A stretch of 64,000 bases of DNA from Isoetes taiwanensis (taxonomy: Eukaryota > Streptophyta > Lycopodiopsida > Isoetales > Isoetaceae): NCBI GenBank assembly GCA_021234155.1, contig JAJEKV010000030.1:13954079-14018078 (forward strand), read 5' to 3'. Every line of letters starts with the position of its first letter. Within the stretch, counting starts at the first letter, position 1. The notes under the pieces were generated by a model. The model was not told where the DNA came from. It ran no database searches and saw only the letters and a program-made list of their open reading frames with translations. A program made the position numbers and the translations under genes. Below, piece by piece: positions 22,986 to 35,997 of this stretch.

Positions 22986-23564
22986 GTGGCAGAAAGGATT
23001 TTGGACACTAGGCAGATACATGCATTCAATCCTGAATCTCCATTGCAGTTGCACACGAGGGAACTTTCATGCTTCTGCAGCTACTGCTTGGATGGCATGT
23101 GGGACAGTTGTGTGAACAAGCACTACGTTGATGATTGGAAACTTCAAGTTATTGTACCATCCTCCAATGTGCATGCTGACATTGAGGACCGTAAATCCAG
23201 CAGGTCCTTGTTCTCCTTCAATCCCACGATGTTAGCAGAGGCACTTAGAGTTGGTGATAATTTTGTTGTCGTTGCTCCGAAAGGGAATGATGAGGGTTCT
23301 GAATTTTGGATTCTGATGTGCACAAAACCAAAATGGATAGTGGAGAAAGACTTCCAACTCAATGGAACATGGTACCTCGCCGGTGATAGTGTCATAGAAG
23401 GTATGTATTACAAGAAGGGTGCAAGATCAACCGTCAGCTATGATCTTTGCAGTAAAGACGCCTTAGGCATAGTATTCACAACACAGATCTGTGCAATCAG
23501 ACTTCACATGCCACCAACTAAACGTCAAAACAGGACTGTAGAATTTACCCGAAGTTCTTTCTGA
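22986..23564 (+). CDS. Cysteine-motif protein, probable last exon of a transposon-derived gene
   Basis: A clean frame of about 190 codons ends at a TGA (23562-23564). It lacks an early ATG, and the open frame reaches back only to 22968, so it probably starts as an exon after an AG acceptor such as ACTAGGCAG near 23014. It carries the tight cysteine motif SCFCSYCLDGMWDSC (C-x-C-x2-C-x7-C), and then a beta-rich region with VGDNFVVVAPKG, FWILMCTKPKWIVE, GTWYLAGDSVIEGMYYKKG and a C-terminal LHMPP. Repeated W-x-G/Y-Y-x-K patterns suggest a conserved fold. I recall similar C-F-C-x2-C modules at the C-terminus of large uncharacterised mobile-element proteins but can name no family. No stop or frameshift is seen, unlike its neighbours. 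Confidence 0.55.
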   Translation: MAERILDTRQIHAFNPESPLQLHTRELSCFCSYCLDGMWDSCVNKHYVDDWKLQVIVPSSNVHADIEDRKSSRSLFSFNPTMLAEALRVGDNFVVVAPKGNDEGSEFWILMCTKPKWIVEKDFQLNGTWYLAGDSVIEGMYYKKGARSTVSYDLCSKDALGIVFTTQICAIRLHMPPTKRQNRTVEFTRSSF

Positions 23565-26324
23565 TGATGATGAAATGTAAAACCATTCTGTAGTTTTTAG
23601 AACTCATGTGAAGTTTTGTGCTTCAGCTGTGAAAATGAGTTTGTCTTGATTTCTTTTGAAGATTTGAATTCTTCTGAAACACTTGATTCTTTTGTTTGTG
23701 AGATGAATTGAATATGAATTTTCATTGAAATGAATCGAGGTTACAATAACAATTATGTACATAAGAAAGATATACAGTGATTTAAGTACGAGATGACTCA
23801 TGCACCTACATACTTCCCAATACATATGTTCCTCTCAGTTCCAACTTTTGTTGCTTCTAATCTTAAAACTTCAAGCATGACTACTCTAACATCAACTAGA
23901 TCCCGGTCCGAAATGTCCACAACCCCGCAGCTAACCACACTTTGTCAATAAATAGTTTGGTTTGTGTCTTTGCATTTAAGTTGACTTACTAGATCGTGGC
24001 AACAATATATTCACTCCTTTCAAGTATCCCCTCACAAATTTGTGCATAAACTTAACATACTGGCAGGGCCACATGAATGACCATCGGTTTGAAGAGGCGA
24101 TTCGAAATTTTCACAACATCCGAGGTTGTAAAGCTGAAATTATTGTGTCCAAGCAATTCCGGGGAACCTGCACTCAAAGTTTGTTGTCATTGTGCCCAAC
24201 AAAGAAAATGCAATGAGCAAGCACTAACCTCTCAATATGTGCCTTCTACCATGTAAGCCCGAAGCTATCAAAGTGATATATCCCCGGGTTTATATCTGCA
24301 TGCGAGACACGCATGGCTTACAATCGAAAATAGGTCCGCTGATGTCCATCACAAGCGGGGCAAAACATGTCTTTCGCACTTATCCGATTCACATGTTTCC
24401 TTATTGTTTTGTAACTATTTGTGTCCTTGGACAATGTCGAGTGAAAAGATGATCAAAGAAATGAAAGGGATGGCTCATTCCTTGGAGAATCAAGTAGTAT
24501 TCCATGTATCTCGCAAACATATGCATATCATCATCGCACAATCTCGATGATCACAAATCGATGAAAGTATCACCTTGAGAAGAGGAGGATCAATTGATCA
24601 TTGAACCACTCAGACGCCTTCCAAAATTTTTGATGTCGGTGGAGCTAATCACGGCGGTTTCGCCCACTCGGCACCACTTCCGGATGTGTATTTGGCTTTA
24701 GATAGTCGTGGATCTGCTGAAGCTCTATCATCTCTAGTTCTAAGCACACACGCGAGAACATTTGCTCACAATCCATTCAAATATTTTAAATTGAAAAAGT
24801 ACAACACATATCATAGAATTTTTTTTTTTATATTGACTTTCAAAGAGTTTTACAAGATTCATTTATGAAAATACTTGTCGAGCATTTTCATGCGATTCTT
24901 GACTCTTGAGAATCCCACATGTTCCACATTTGATGTTCCTTCACATAAGCCGGCACACTTTCTCGCAGCCGTAAGTCCCTCCGACCATGGTTTGAGTTGC
25001 TCCAAAAGGAAATTGGAATCCAACCTTGCCGGGAGCAAAACTATTTGGACATATCATTGTGTTCTATTTGGTTGGCGTTAACCCTTATATCTCTTGTCAT
25101 CTATCAACAATGTGTTTGTCATCCGGTATCTCCAAAATTTCTGGTACACTTTGACAGATCCTTAAGGAAAATTGGCTTATTAACCACTTTTAATTTTTGT
25201 GTTGGTGCGATCATCCCGATTCCAAATAAAAAGAAATCGCCCTTATATTCCCTGCAAAAGAACTTTCTCATCAACAAGTCAACATTACTCTTAGCCATCT
25301 TTGGACCACAATGCAATCTCAAATTTTGAAAAACACCATTCTAAAACTCCCAAATCCAGGCCCGAAACTGCGAACTTTTGATGGTTCAATTTACGGATGG
25401 TCACTTCGCTCGGCCGATCACGTAGATCCTCTCTTTCAAGTCATAAAAACTTGCCTAAAACCCCATTAAAATCCAGAACAAGGAGAATTTCAGTTAACCT
25501 CTTGGTTTTTCTTGGTTGAGGTTGTATTGGACTCGTTGAGCAGTCTGCATCTTGTCCAGGATCCGGGGTTTCTTTGTCAACTTCAGGGTATAAAAGAGTG
25601 GCGATTAATCGCCAAAAGGCAATTTTTTAGGGATTTTTGAAAAAAAAGTGGCGAAACTTTATAGGGGGTGATTTATCGTGGGGAAAAAAATTTAGCCACA
25701 TAAAATGGGGCAAATTTCGTAACCCTTGAAGTTTCGCCGAGGTTACCCAGCAGTGGAGTCTTCTGCTGCAAAAAATGACGCTCATAGTGGCCGCCTTGTT
25801 TATGCCTTTGTTATTCTATGCGATCTCAAATAACAAAAGTTCTACTTTACCTTGGATTGGAACGATGTAATTTATGTTTCATGTCTGTCGGATAGCTTGA
25901 ACTTGCTGCTCCATGTCTACAGCAAGGGACAGAGATACGAGGCTAACCATTTGTATGTGCTAAAACTTGGTTTTTCAAGCCCTATTAGTTTGCATATGTT
26001 CTATCTTTAGAGAACAAGTAATCTATACCTAGATTTTTGCAGGGATCAACACACTCTTATAGATACCTGTTTCATTTGTCTTCATGCGGGTTCAATCTTT
26101 TTGCACTTAGCATATTTAGCTCTATTTTGATGTCATAATTTCTCATTCTCTTTCTATATGCTAACATTGATGCCCTTTTGTATTTCAGTGATGCAGAATG
26201 CCATGTTTATGCACATAATATCATCGTCCATTATTTGCAGGAAAGCTCTTAGCCTTGTCGATACATATCAAAGTTGTTGTTACCAGGTACTGCAACTGCA
26301 TTAGGTTTTCATGGTTTTGGCTAT
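23565..26324. other. Diverged AT-rich DNA without recognisable genes
   Basis: Short frames only. The minus-strand frame 25322-25119 (LRLHCGPKMAKSNVDLLMRK) looks protein-like but matches nothing I know and has no conserved partner in the window. No RNA gene or terminal repeat was seen. Confidence 0.5.
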
Positions 26325-27360
26325 AGAAGTATATGCAGCATAATTTGATGTATTTGTTGGCAAGCTTAACACATGTTCATGGTCTGCTATGAAAGAACTA
26401 TTTGCAGATATGGTCTGTTTATGCAACATAATTTGATGTATTTGCTGGCAAGCTTAGCACATATTCATGGTCTGCTATGAAAGAACTATTTGCAGATATG
26501 GTAAAGATACACATGTAGTCTTCGTAGCAATCTATAAGGTTTCTTTAGCACAAATATCTTCTTGCACCTTTATTTTTGCACTGAAGCAGACTTTTAGTTC
26601 AATAAGAATTATCAAGTGAAGCATGCAAATAATTCGTAGTATCCTATTTAAAAACGAGCTTATTTGTAGGGTACACAAGTTTAAGCAACGATTCAAATTA
26701 GAGACATGCATCTAATGCCATTGTGCATATAGGTAACATGCAGCAAGAAATCCCGTCATTGATGATATATGGAAGACACTTGATTGTAGATTTTGTCTTT
26801 GCAGATAAACAATGCAGCATAATTTGATGTCTTTGCGGGCAAGCTTAGCACAGGTTCACGGTCTACTCTGAAAGAACTATATGTAGATCGGGTAAATATA
26901 CACATGTAGTGCAGTAAATGTTCCTTCTACAATCAGACATTTGCAGCATATGTACCATTCAACTGCTAAAACTCATGATTTGTCGTTCTTATGCAAGTCA
27001 ATTTGATCCATAACTTTTAAAATTCTATGCCATTTTGTGGCAGAAAGCTTCAATCTTTATCCAATATACGCAGGTCTTCATAGCAATCTATAAGGTTTCT
27101 TTAGCACAAATATCTTTTTGCACCTTTATTTCTACACTGAAAAACAACTTTTAATTCAGTAAGAATTATCAAGCGAAAACATGCAAATATTTCATAGTCT
27201 TTTGCTTGAAAATGAACGAGCATATTTGCAAGGGGTATACAAGTTGATGCAATGGAAGACATGCATCTGATGCCATCATACCAAGTAGAGTCCAAGAAAT
27301 CACATCATTGATGATATATGGAAGATACTTGATTGTAGAATTTGCATTTGCAGACAAATG
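26325..27360 (+). repeat. Nested local duplications (about 94 bp and about 550 bp)
   Basis: A 94-bp unit with AATTTGATGTATTTG, GCAAGCTTA and TGAAAGAACTATTTGCAGATATGG occurs in tandem at 26330-26505 and again, more diverged, at 26812-26890. A larger segment (26518-26810) containing AGCAATCTATAAGGTTTC and TTGATGATATATGGAAGA reappears at 27073-27360. The spacing of about 553 bp suggests a segmental tandem duplication. Confidence 0.75.
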
Positions 27361-27814
27361 ACTGCAAGTTTTAAGTTTTTAGACGTCTTCAATTTTGATA
27401 TAAAATAGAAAAATGTGGGTTTAGAGCTTCATGCAATCAGTCTAGACCATCATGCAAAGATAAAGCTGCCCTGGAAGCTTTAAACAGATTAATGCAGTCA
27501 TACTGCATTCCTTTGTTTTGAAAATACAGGTACTTGTATAAGCATATTTAGCAACAAGTTTTATGCCTTTATAATTGAGAAAGATGGTTTAACAACTTTG
27601 TATTAGATATGTCCCAAGCATGCACGCATCTATTTCTATAGTTTTTATTAATCAAAATTGCCAAATAAGTTTGTTGTTGATATTAAAAAAATTCAAATTT
27701 AGCCAAATGCAATATGAATTCCAAATTATTTATAGGTAATTTTAGCCAAACAAAAATACTACTTTTTTCTTTTCCTTGTTAGTTTAGCCAAGTGCAATCT
27801 TAGCAATAAAAATT
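27361..27814. other. AT-rich non-coding stretch
   Basis: No open frame, repeat or regulatory signal that I can support. Confidence 0.5.
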
Positions 27815-30800
27815 TAATGCCCTTAAAATTTACCCTGGTCAACTTCATCACATGCATCCGCATTTGGCTCATATTCAGCACCAAAACTTTTTTCTGGTGA
27901 AGGACCCCGTACAGAATGAATCTCAAGGGAATTAATTTCCCCCCCAAATCAGATGCACTAGGAATCTCTTCGTGATGGCTTCCAGTTGCAGTAGCATTTA
28001 TCTCTGCAACATAATTGAAATGAGGAAGACCACAGAAAAATACAAAAAAATAAATCATGTATGTGGCATCCCACTTACTTGATACGACGCATTCGATTGA
28101 CTATCCAAATTTCGTTTGGAGTCTCCACGCCCGTCGGCGGGATTGACTTAGGAGTATCAAATGGGGTGAATTCTAGGTACAACCGTGTATCTTGCGCCTC
28201 ATAACTGATCGAGGCGTGGATAACTGTTGGATATCCTTGGTCTCAAATTTACGCAATTTCGCAAACACTAAGTCGATGGACCTGTGACAACAACATCGAT
28301 AAAAACATTAGTTAAAGGCGCTTTTTTGCGGCGAATCTATATTGTTTGCAAATAACAATATCAAGCCCGGTGAGTTGACAACCATTCAAGAGGGTCACGC
28401 GCAGGGCTTTTACTCTCTTTTTCGATGTTCATGTTTATATATATCTAAAGTGCCCCTAAAATGAGCGGCGATCTCATCCCGGAGGCACTTTAGATACAAT
28501 AAACAGACAAGCAAAAGAGACTAAGCCAACCAGGATGGAAGAGACTAAGCCGATGAAAGAGACCCGAAGTACAAGCATCGAGACTTCCCAAACCTTGCTT
28601 GCACCCTCTTTGGACTTACTTGTGTCTATTGGTTCTTGTGGTACCACTCGAACACCAAAAGCCAAAAGCCATGTCTCAATCATAATGTGGGCACAACGGG
28701 GCTGCAGCAGGTTCTAGAGTTAATGTCGCAAAAACAAATTCAAAATCAATAGAGTCTTTAGGCGAGGGTTAGAGATGATAACATTTACCTCAAATGGTGT
28801 GATAGACATGGAATGTGATACGGTAGCGCATTCACGCTATCACAACCGCAACATTTTACCCTCCCATTTGAGGACAACGTCCACAAAATGGACAACCTTC
28901 ATCACCCTCTTCTTACGCCTTTCGGGAAGCATTGGAAGTCACGGGGATCTAAAGGAGTGTCATGACCACTACGCTCGAGAAAAAATCTCAAATCTTTGCA
29001 TTCGAAAGTGCAGCTCAACGATGAAGTCTTCACATGCCTTTAGCTCAATTTCAGTTTACGCTAATTCCTTATTTAATTGTTTCAGCCGGGCAACACTGTA
29101 CCATTTAGCTCTTCATCCTTTAGTTAAACACAACCCGAACACCCTCTGGCTGCTTTCGGTTCTTTGTCATGATTGATTGCCATCTACGGCAAATCAGCTC
29201 TAATTTCGATGCTTTATGCTCCATCAACTCAATCTTTCTTTTGATATCATTTTTCCTATCCTCGTTTGCTTGCAATCGTTGCTTGCATCTATCAAACCTA
29301 GCTGATGTTGCGGTAACCATTCCTTCACAAGTCTGCCGCGATGCGCAAAAGCAAAACACTACGTATATGTTGGCCTCCTAACATAGTATGCCGCATCTTG
29401 ATGGAAAACCACAATCACACACCACACAACACAAGGTAGTCTCTACACCACCACATACCACACACCACACAACATGTTTTGCGGTACCTGTACACACCAC
29501 ACAACCGGTGGTGGTGGTGGTGGTGTGTGTGGTGGTGGTGGTGGTGGTGGTGTGTGTGGTGGTGGTGGTGTGGTGGTGGTGGTGGTGTGTGTGTGGTGGT
29601 GGTGGTGTGTGTGGTGGTGGTGCTTGGTGTGGTGGTGGGGTTTGGTGGTGGTGGTGGGTGGTGGTGGGTGGGTGGTGGTGGGTGTGGTGTGGGACATGGT
29701 GGGTGTGGTGATGGGGTGTGGTGGTGGGGTGTGGTGTGGTGGTGGTGGGTGTGGGGGTGTGGTGGTGGGGTGTGGTGGTGGTTTGTGGTGGAGTGTGGTG
29801 GTGGTGGATTGTGGTGTGGGACATGGTGGAAGTCCCCAGGTGTGTGTGATGTGGTGGTGGTGGGTGTGGTGGTGGTGGTGGAGGTGGTGGTGGTGGTGGA
29901 GGAGTGTGGTGGTGGTGGTGGTGGTGTGTGTGGTGGTGGTGGTGGAGTGTGGTGTGGGAGTGTGGGTGGTGGGGGGAGATGGGTAGAGTGTGGGTGGTGG
30001 GAGATGGTGGGGTGTGGTGTGGGACACCTGCGTGGATGCCAACAACTCACCACCACCACACATACCTCATCTATCATTCCGGCATCCATTGCCGAAATGC
30101 CTCACAGATGGCATCATAGAGACACAACATGATATCTGACCAACATGATGCAAAATGGTAGTAGACATACCCGATTCTTGAAGTGGATTTGATGTTACCT
30201 TTTACGTGTTGATAGAAACAATCTAGATCAAGCTTGAGATTTTTTACGTTGTAACACAACTAATAATTGAACATACACGCAATGGCATGTTTTGGTCTCG
30301 AAACATTGCTTTCTGCTTTTACTTTTTTGATTATGAGTTCGGATTGAATGTGTGGTCTAGAGGAACCTGATTTGGTTTTTCCCTATCATCTTCATCATCC
30401 CTGTCACTTTTACTATTTTCCTCCTCGTCGGGTTGGATTTGCCTATGCTTTCTCTTGGGTCTAGAAGAAGAACGGCCTCTGCTTTCTCGCCGGAGTTTTA
30501 TAATAATCCGGAAGCTCTTCCAATTAACAGCCTCCCCTTTATATCACGGATAATAAGCCAGCGCCCGGGTTCGAGCCATTCCATCCCATGTATGTGGCTT
30601 CCACATAATTCTTTTTGTAAATTTGCATGAACTCTTTGTATTGTTCATTTGCTCAGATTCTTCAACACGTACAAGAAAACATATGCCTTAATTTTTTTAG
30701 TTTGAACAAAACATTTGGGGGGAAAATACCGTAGACAGATTTATTTGGAACTCTGTCACCCCAAAGCTTCTTTAGATCTTCGTGGGGCACAATCTCTTGT

Positions 30801-30850
30801 TTGAGGAGAGATTTCATCGTGTAACCATTGGCGTTCAATTCTGACTCCAT
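27815..30850 (-). pseudogene. Possible multi-exon gene or decayed transposon, minus strand
   Basis: Several minus-strand blocks look like exons. A first exon at 30850-30731 starts MESELNANGYTMKSLLKQE after an AACCCTA-containing leader and reaches a possible donor (CTACG/GTATTT). A charged block at 30540-30345 is basic (RRESRGRSSSRPKRKHRQ) and then acidic (DEEENSKSDRDDEDD). A coiled-coil block lies at 29359-29120 (NDIKRKIELMEHKASKLEL). Others are at 28260-28080 (TPFDTPKSIPPTGVETPNEI) and 28040-27815. The frames cannot be joined without assumptions and no domain is recognised. The G/T minisatellite would lie in an intron. It could be unrelated remnants. Confidence 0.3.
29405..30062. repeat. Strand-biased GGT/GTGT minisatellite with inverted CA-rich flanks
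   Basis: From about 29509 to 30020 the plus strand is almost purely G and T, built of GGTGGT and GTGTGG units, with a longer recurring piece (GGTGTGGGACATGGTGG near 29690 and 29816). The left flank (29405-29508) and right flank (30050-30062) are instead CA-rich (CACCACA), so strand composition flips at both ends. The left flip is a palindrome around ACCGGT at 29507-29512. The many His/Pro/Thr or Val/Trp/Gly frames across it are artefacts of the repeat. Confidence 0.9.
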
Positions 30851-32750
30851 TAGGGTTCAATCGGCAAGAAGCGGCAAAAAAACAGAGAAGAGGTGATTAT
30901 TTCTTAATTCAAAAAGGTGGACAATGACGTGGCATAAAATTCAAAATAACCGACACTCATTAATTCGCACTCCCGCAATCTCCGCTTCGGTATGCACCAC
31001 CCGATTCTACCACAAAGGTGGTGCCAAAATGTGGCGTCAAAATGCACGTTTTTGATACACCACAACGTGCTTTTACCCATCAAAATGAAGGACAAGCTAT
31101 AAAGAATACGGTGGCAACCCTTTTGCTATGATTTTCGACCCGCCATGAAATATTTTCAACTTTTTACCTGCTTCAACGATTCCGGTGAGTTTTCTCTCAA
31201 GTCAAGCAAGGCGGATTGGGACAAAAACGGATGGAAGCAAGGTTCTGAGCCCTGAATTCCTCCTCTCCAATAGATCAGGCCTTGAGCGCATGCAATCTGA
31301 ATATGTGGTCGAGCCAGATTAGGAAATAAACTGTGAAATTAGCATCCTTTTTTTTTGTCTACTAGCTCTTTTCCTCCATTTGAAATATTTTCCTCTTATT
31401 CCTTTCAAGACATTCATCCATACCATTATGCACAGCATATTCCTGAAACTCCATAAGCTCGCCTAGGATTTGCCCTTCGGGCAACCCAAAAATGGAAAAT
31501 CCACCGATTACATTTTTTGATATTCAAAATTGGGTCAGGCTAATCGAATGGTTGCGGGTGGAGGGCTAAATTTCAAAAGCCAGTCAGCTTGTTCTACATG
31601 AAACAGAGAAATAGAATAAACAATATCATGTTAAAATCCTATGTTGAATCCGGGTCTTATGGGACATTGGATGATGAAATTATTGTTGTGTTTCTCCTAT
31701 CTAACTTCAATGAATTGGAATTTTTGTATATTTAAATGAAAATTACTTCTCCTACACTCAAAGAGTATTATAACCATTAGTTGGGAGCTGTAAGTTATCA
31801 TGGCATTGTTGGGCATCAACAGCTCATATCAAAGATGTAATTGCACATAGGCCTGCCATGACTGGAAGCCTCCACATACCGATGCAACATCAGCATACTT
31901 CAGCTTGCTATAGGGAATAATCTGTTAAGGATAAAATCGTACAGGAATAGTCTATTATCAAAGGATAGAACTGTACAAGAAGCACAACAAAATTAACTAG
32001 CACTAAGCACAACAATAGTTCTGAAGAGAAAAGATGTTCAGGCATGCATGTTGTTTCTATTTTGTTTATGGACTATCGCCAAACCAAGAAACATTTGCCA
32101 GAAATCTTAGTCCTTATATATATTGTTTGACGCTGATATTTACATTGTAGACTAACTTGTGTACAAAGTTCCTTTCATACACTAGGTAACTTTTTTTTTC
32201 TGTGCAATTCAGTCAAGATTCACAAACTTCAAAATGAGACACGTTAGTTACATCTCATGAAGACGCTCAGAATATTGACATCTAGAGGGCGAAAGACTCT
32301 GAAACTCATTCTCTTCTGAACAAATCTGCTCAAGAATGGACCTGTTTGATCAACCCTTTTTTCAATTCATCACATCTCCTTCCCCCCCCCCCTTTTTCTT
32401 TCGAAGGCACGGTAGTTTTTATAATTCATTTAAAAAAGGTACATAAGGTAGAACAGTGAATAAATCACTTGGAGGTATCTACAGTAGAAAACATACCTCT
32501 ATTGCTGCTTATAATATATCATTAGCAGCATAACTTTAGAAACAAAACTTAGTAGAAACAGTTATTAGGATAAAAGTTAAGAAGTTTGTCAACAAATTGT
32601 CATGCCATTTTAGTCATCTGCCTCCACCAAATCCTGCATTGTTAAGTCTGCAACTGCAGTGTTCCCAAAGATGCACAGCATCAGATCCAGCTGCTTAATA
32701 GAGAAGGAGGTAAAGTCAAGGAGAAGGAGAATGTGAGCGTCCCTTCTCTG
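30851..32750. other. AT-rich non-coding stretch
   Basis: No credible gene was seen. There are scattered homopolymer runs, including a C-run at 32385. Nothing suggests an RNA gene. Confidence 0.5.
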
Positions 32751-33627
32751 CTACCACTTGTGAAACAACCGAGTAAAATAAGGTTTGAGATTGTTGAACA
32801 TCCAAACTTTTTTCCTCCTTAACATTTTCTGTACTGTCATTGCATGAACCACTTCCTGCTTCGGCATGATCATATTGTCTGCAACCTCATCTCTGGACAT
32901 CCTATCTTGACCCCATCTAGATGGGGCTCCAGCATCAATTAGCCTCCTCATTTGTTCTGTGAAGCAAACCATTGGCATCAGTTAGTAATAAGAAGAAAAA
33001 ATTAAAATTCCCACTGAACTTTCCAATTCTGTCCCATTCTTTATCATAACTCTTTCCTTTAGCCATCTTATGAGCCATAGCTGAATCTGTGATTGTCTGC
33101 AGCAGGCAAACTTTGAGCCAGGTAAGGTTAGATTGTTTCTTTTCTATAGCTACCCTGTTTCTGTGTTTCCATATGCACCAGCAGCATAGAGCTCTAGTAG
33201 TTAGCACAATCTTTGAGTCAGCTTCTAGGAAATGTCTCAGGCCACCCAAGGATCCTTTGTTCAATTGTGAAGTCCAGGTCCAAAACTCCTGAAACCAAGA
33301 GCGCTGAAAAACATGGTTGGATGTTTCCTTCTCACCACATCCAAGAGGGCATTCCATTGGAGTATTCTGATCATATTTATTCCTGACAGCATTTGTGTGT
33401 AGACTTTGGTGTAGGATCAGCCATCTAAAGGTCTGAATTTTGCTGGCCATATAAGATTTCCATCCTTTAGCACAATTCTTGGCTAGCTGGCCTTCACTAC
33501 AATTCCATAACTGAGTAGCTCTTGAGGTCTTTGGATTTAAAAGTCCTTTGTAGATGGAGCTAACTTGAATATGTAGCAAAATAACAGGGGGTTCCAGGGG
33601 GATTTGATATGGATGTAAAAATAACAA
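32751..33627 (-). pseudogene. LINE zf-RVT remnant
   Basis: The frame 33627-32935 contains the zinc-binding tail found after the RT of plant L1 elements: ASKIQTFRWLILHQSLHTNA, then CPLGCGEKETSNHVFQ, then FWTW and CWCIWKHRNRVAIEK. No RT core lies upstream because the sequence becomes a repeat block at 33569. The short frame 32978-32751 may extend it but is not recognisable. It is either a LINE fragment or a zf-RVT gene relic. The cysteine and histidine spacing supports the domain. Confidence 0.7.
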
Positions 33628-33690
33628 TTCCTGAAACCATAGACCATATATCCTTGAAACAAATGAATAAATTGTTATAAAAAAAAAAAA
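33569..33690 (+). repeat. 120-bp repeat U, copy 1
   Basis: It starts ATATGTAGCAAAATAACAGG and ends in an A-run. A near-identical copy lies at 34021-34142, so the SINE-like repeat (33698-34030) sits between two U copies. Confidence 0.85.
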
Positions 33691-33697
33691 AAAAAAA

Positions 33698-34030
33698 CTC
33701 TAGATTCAAGATAAAAAATAATCACATTAACTCACTGGGTATATTGGTTAAAGTAGTCTTATTAGAACATTCAGTTATTTTAGTAGAGGTTCGAGCCTCC
33801 GTATTTCATATTCTAAAATCCTAGGCAAAATCGTATAGAGGTTCGATATCCCCTCAAAACCTTAGGCGAAATCGTATTTCATATTTCAAAATCATAGGCA
33901 CCTCCAATCATAAATGACTATAAGTGAAACGAGAGGTGCCCAGAGTCTCCAACATACAATCTGGGTCATAGGATCGACGAATCAGACAACTGTGGTAGCC
34001 TAGGGTGCACCTCGTTCAGAATATGTAGCA
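33698..34030 (+). repeat. tRNA-derived SINE-like repeat, copy 1
   Basis: It contains an A-box-like TGGGTATATTGGTTAAAG and, about 45 bases on, a perfect B-box GGTTCGAGCC. A second, imperfect B-box (GGTTCGATATCC) follows, so the head may be dimeric. It ends CACCTCGTTCAGAATATGTAGCA. A second copy at 47749-48066 is about 94-95% identical by eye and shares both ends. Confidence 0.75.
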
Positions 34031-34142
34031 AAATAACAGGGGTTCCAGGGGGATTTGATATGGATGTAAAAATAACAATTCTTGAAACCATAGACCATAT
34101 ATCCTTGAAACAAATGAATAAGTTGTTATAAAAAAAAAAAAC
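34021..34142 (+). repeat. 120-bp repeat U, copy 2
   Basis: This is a direct copy of 33569-33690 that also ends in an A-run, followed by the left long direct repeat. Confidence 0.85.
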
Positions 34143-35997
34143 CGGCTTGAACTAGATAACCTAGCACAAACATCAGCTTCGGTCAATCCCTCTGCTATCT
34201 TACCTGGCCATACAAGGACTGAACAGTCCAAGATGGTACCATATATCCAGGGAACACAGTAAATCACAAGTAGACAAATAGTATCATACTCCCCCCTGGG
34301 CCATATTTTCCAAAAGAATGAAATAAACCATGTAACCTGGCCTACAAGGAGACATTCAACTTGATCTAGACCCAATTATATCATGTTCCAAACAATAGAC
34401 CACCTAAGGTAGTATTCTTATCTTTTTTATTTAAAACTAAAGCCATAGAACATCGTCATGACCTTATTGTGACAATTACAATGTATCGGTTTGACATTTC
34501 ATTCTTTCAATACAAACAACCTCTATTATTAAGAGTATCAGATAAAAAGCCCAATCCGTCCACCTCTGTTTACTAGAACAATAATTGGTGGTAGTTAAAT
34601 CCTTAAATTGAAATAAACCCAACTATTTATGATGGGGGAAGGCTCATAAGCAAAATTGCCTTAACCTTATAATTCGGTTAACCTTATAATTCTGTTTTAA
34701 GGGGTAGACCATGAGAATATGGTTCATAAAAGCACTGGCCATAATACATGCTTATAATTTCATGACAATATGTTTCAGTCAATTTAATCCATCTGAGTTC
34801 ATAAAAACACGACTTAATGCTTTATTAATAGACATCTACTTTGATTACTTCCCGGGTCATTATATCAGGGACTGGGAATGCCATAATAGGCTCAGCATAA
34901 GTTTAAGGATTTAATAACTTCCCAACCATACGTCATTTTAAGAAACAATCCTTTCCTAAACCAGCCTGAGTTTAACATGCAGTTTTATTAATTCCAATTT
35001 ATGCTACAGTAGTTATTCTGAGAACATCTCACGACAATCAAAATTCTTAATGATCAGAAGGAGAGGAACAGAAGATAGCTGCTATTTTCCTTCCAGCAAA
35101 CATGAGAGATACATCTGTATTATAGAATCAAAAATCTTCAAATGCAACATATTCAATAGTACTGTTTCGGCAAAATACAGTAGACACCCTAAGGTGTAAA
35201 CTTTTAAAGGAAAGCATCATATATATATTGGGTTTAAATCAACTTAGAGTCAGAGAAAAATTTGTAAGGTCAGCATATCATTACCAAGCCTCCACCTTGC
35301 CGAGATCATATTTGCTCTAGTAAGATATGATTCTCAAAATATCTATATAAATCAAGCCAATTACCTTGGTTTTGATAAAAGGGAAAACTTTTCAAGAAAC
35401 AAACAGGACTGTTAACTGTTCTTGCTTATGAACTTTGTCCATCGTTTTCAAAAAACACATTAAACCAGCATCAAGTGCTTCCAGCTCATGTCACCATATG
35501 CCCATCATCTCGTAAGAACTCCTAATATCGTGAATAGAAGGAAAACATTAAGAGGAGAAGCCCGTACCTGCAGCCAATCAGTACAAAATTAGCCATAGAC
35601 TGGGTAAATTTGCAAGGGCCAAGTCTCGGTTATCAACCAATCACCTAATGTAATCCTTTTGCCACAATATTTAAGAAAAACTTAAGAATCTAATGACAAA
35701 TAGCAGTGACAGAAATCATAGTCCAGTTTATAGTATACTCAGAAAAATACTGAAAGCAACCAATGTAATTAGAAAGTAAGCATAAACAGCAAAAAGCCAC
35801 TCAAAGGCCTACAATCCAAAATGAGGAAGTTTATTTTCAGTGATTAGACTTATAGATATGTCCCTGTCTCGTCACTTAGCCCATAGCAAATATATACCTT
35901 ATGTCTATGGCCCATCAACATTAAGTATCAAGGCAACCAAGAGTAGATGGCAAAAGATAATTTTCTTGGAAGAGTAGGCAATCCCAGCACTTGTACA

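Noticed and set aside
29378-30132. Several long open frames rich in His/Pro/Thr (minus) or Val/Trp/Gly (plus) across the G/T repeat
   Set aside because: A tract lacking A and with few T-A-A type words cannot contain stop codons, so all frames are open. The composition mirrors the repeat and no domain is present.
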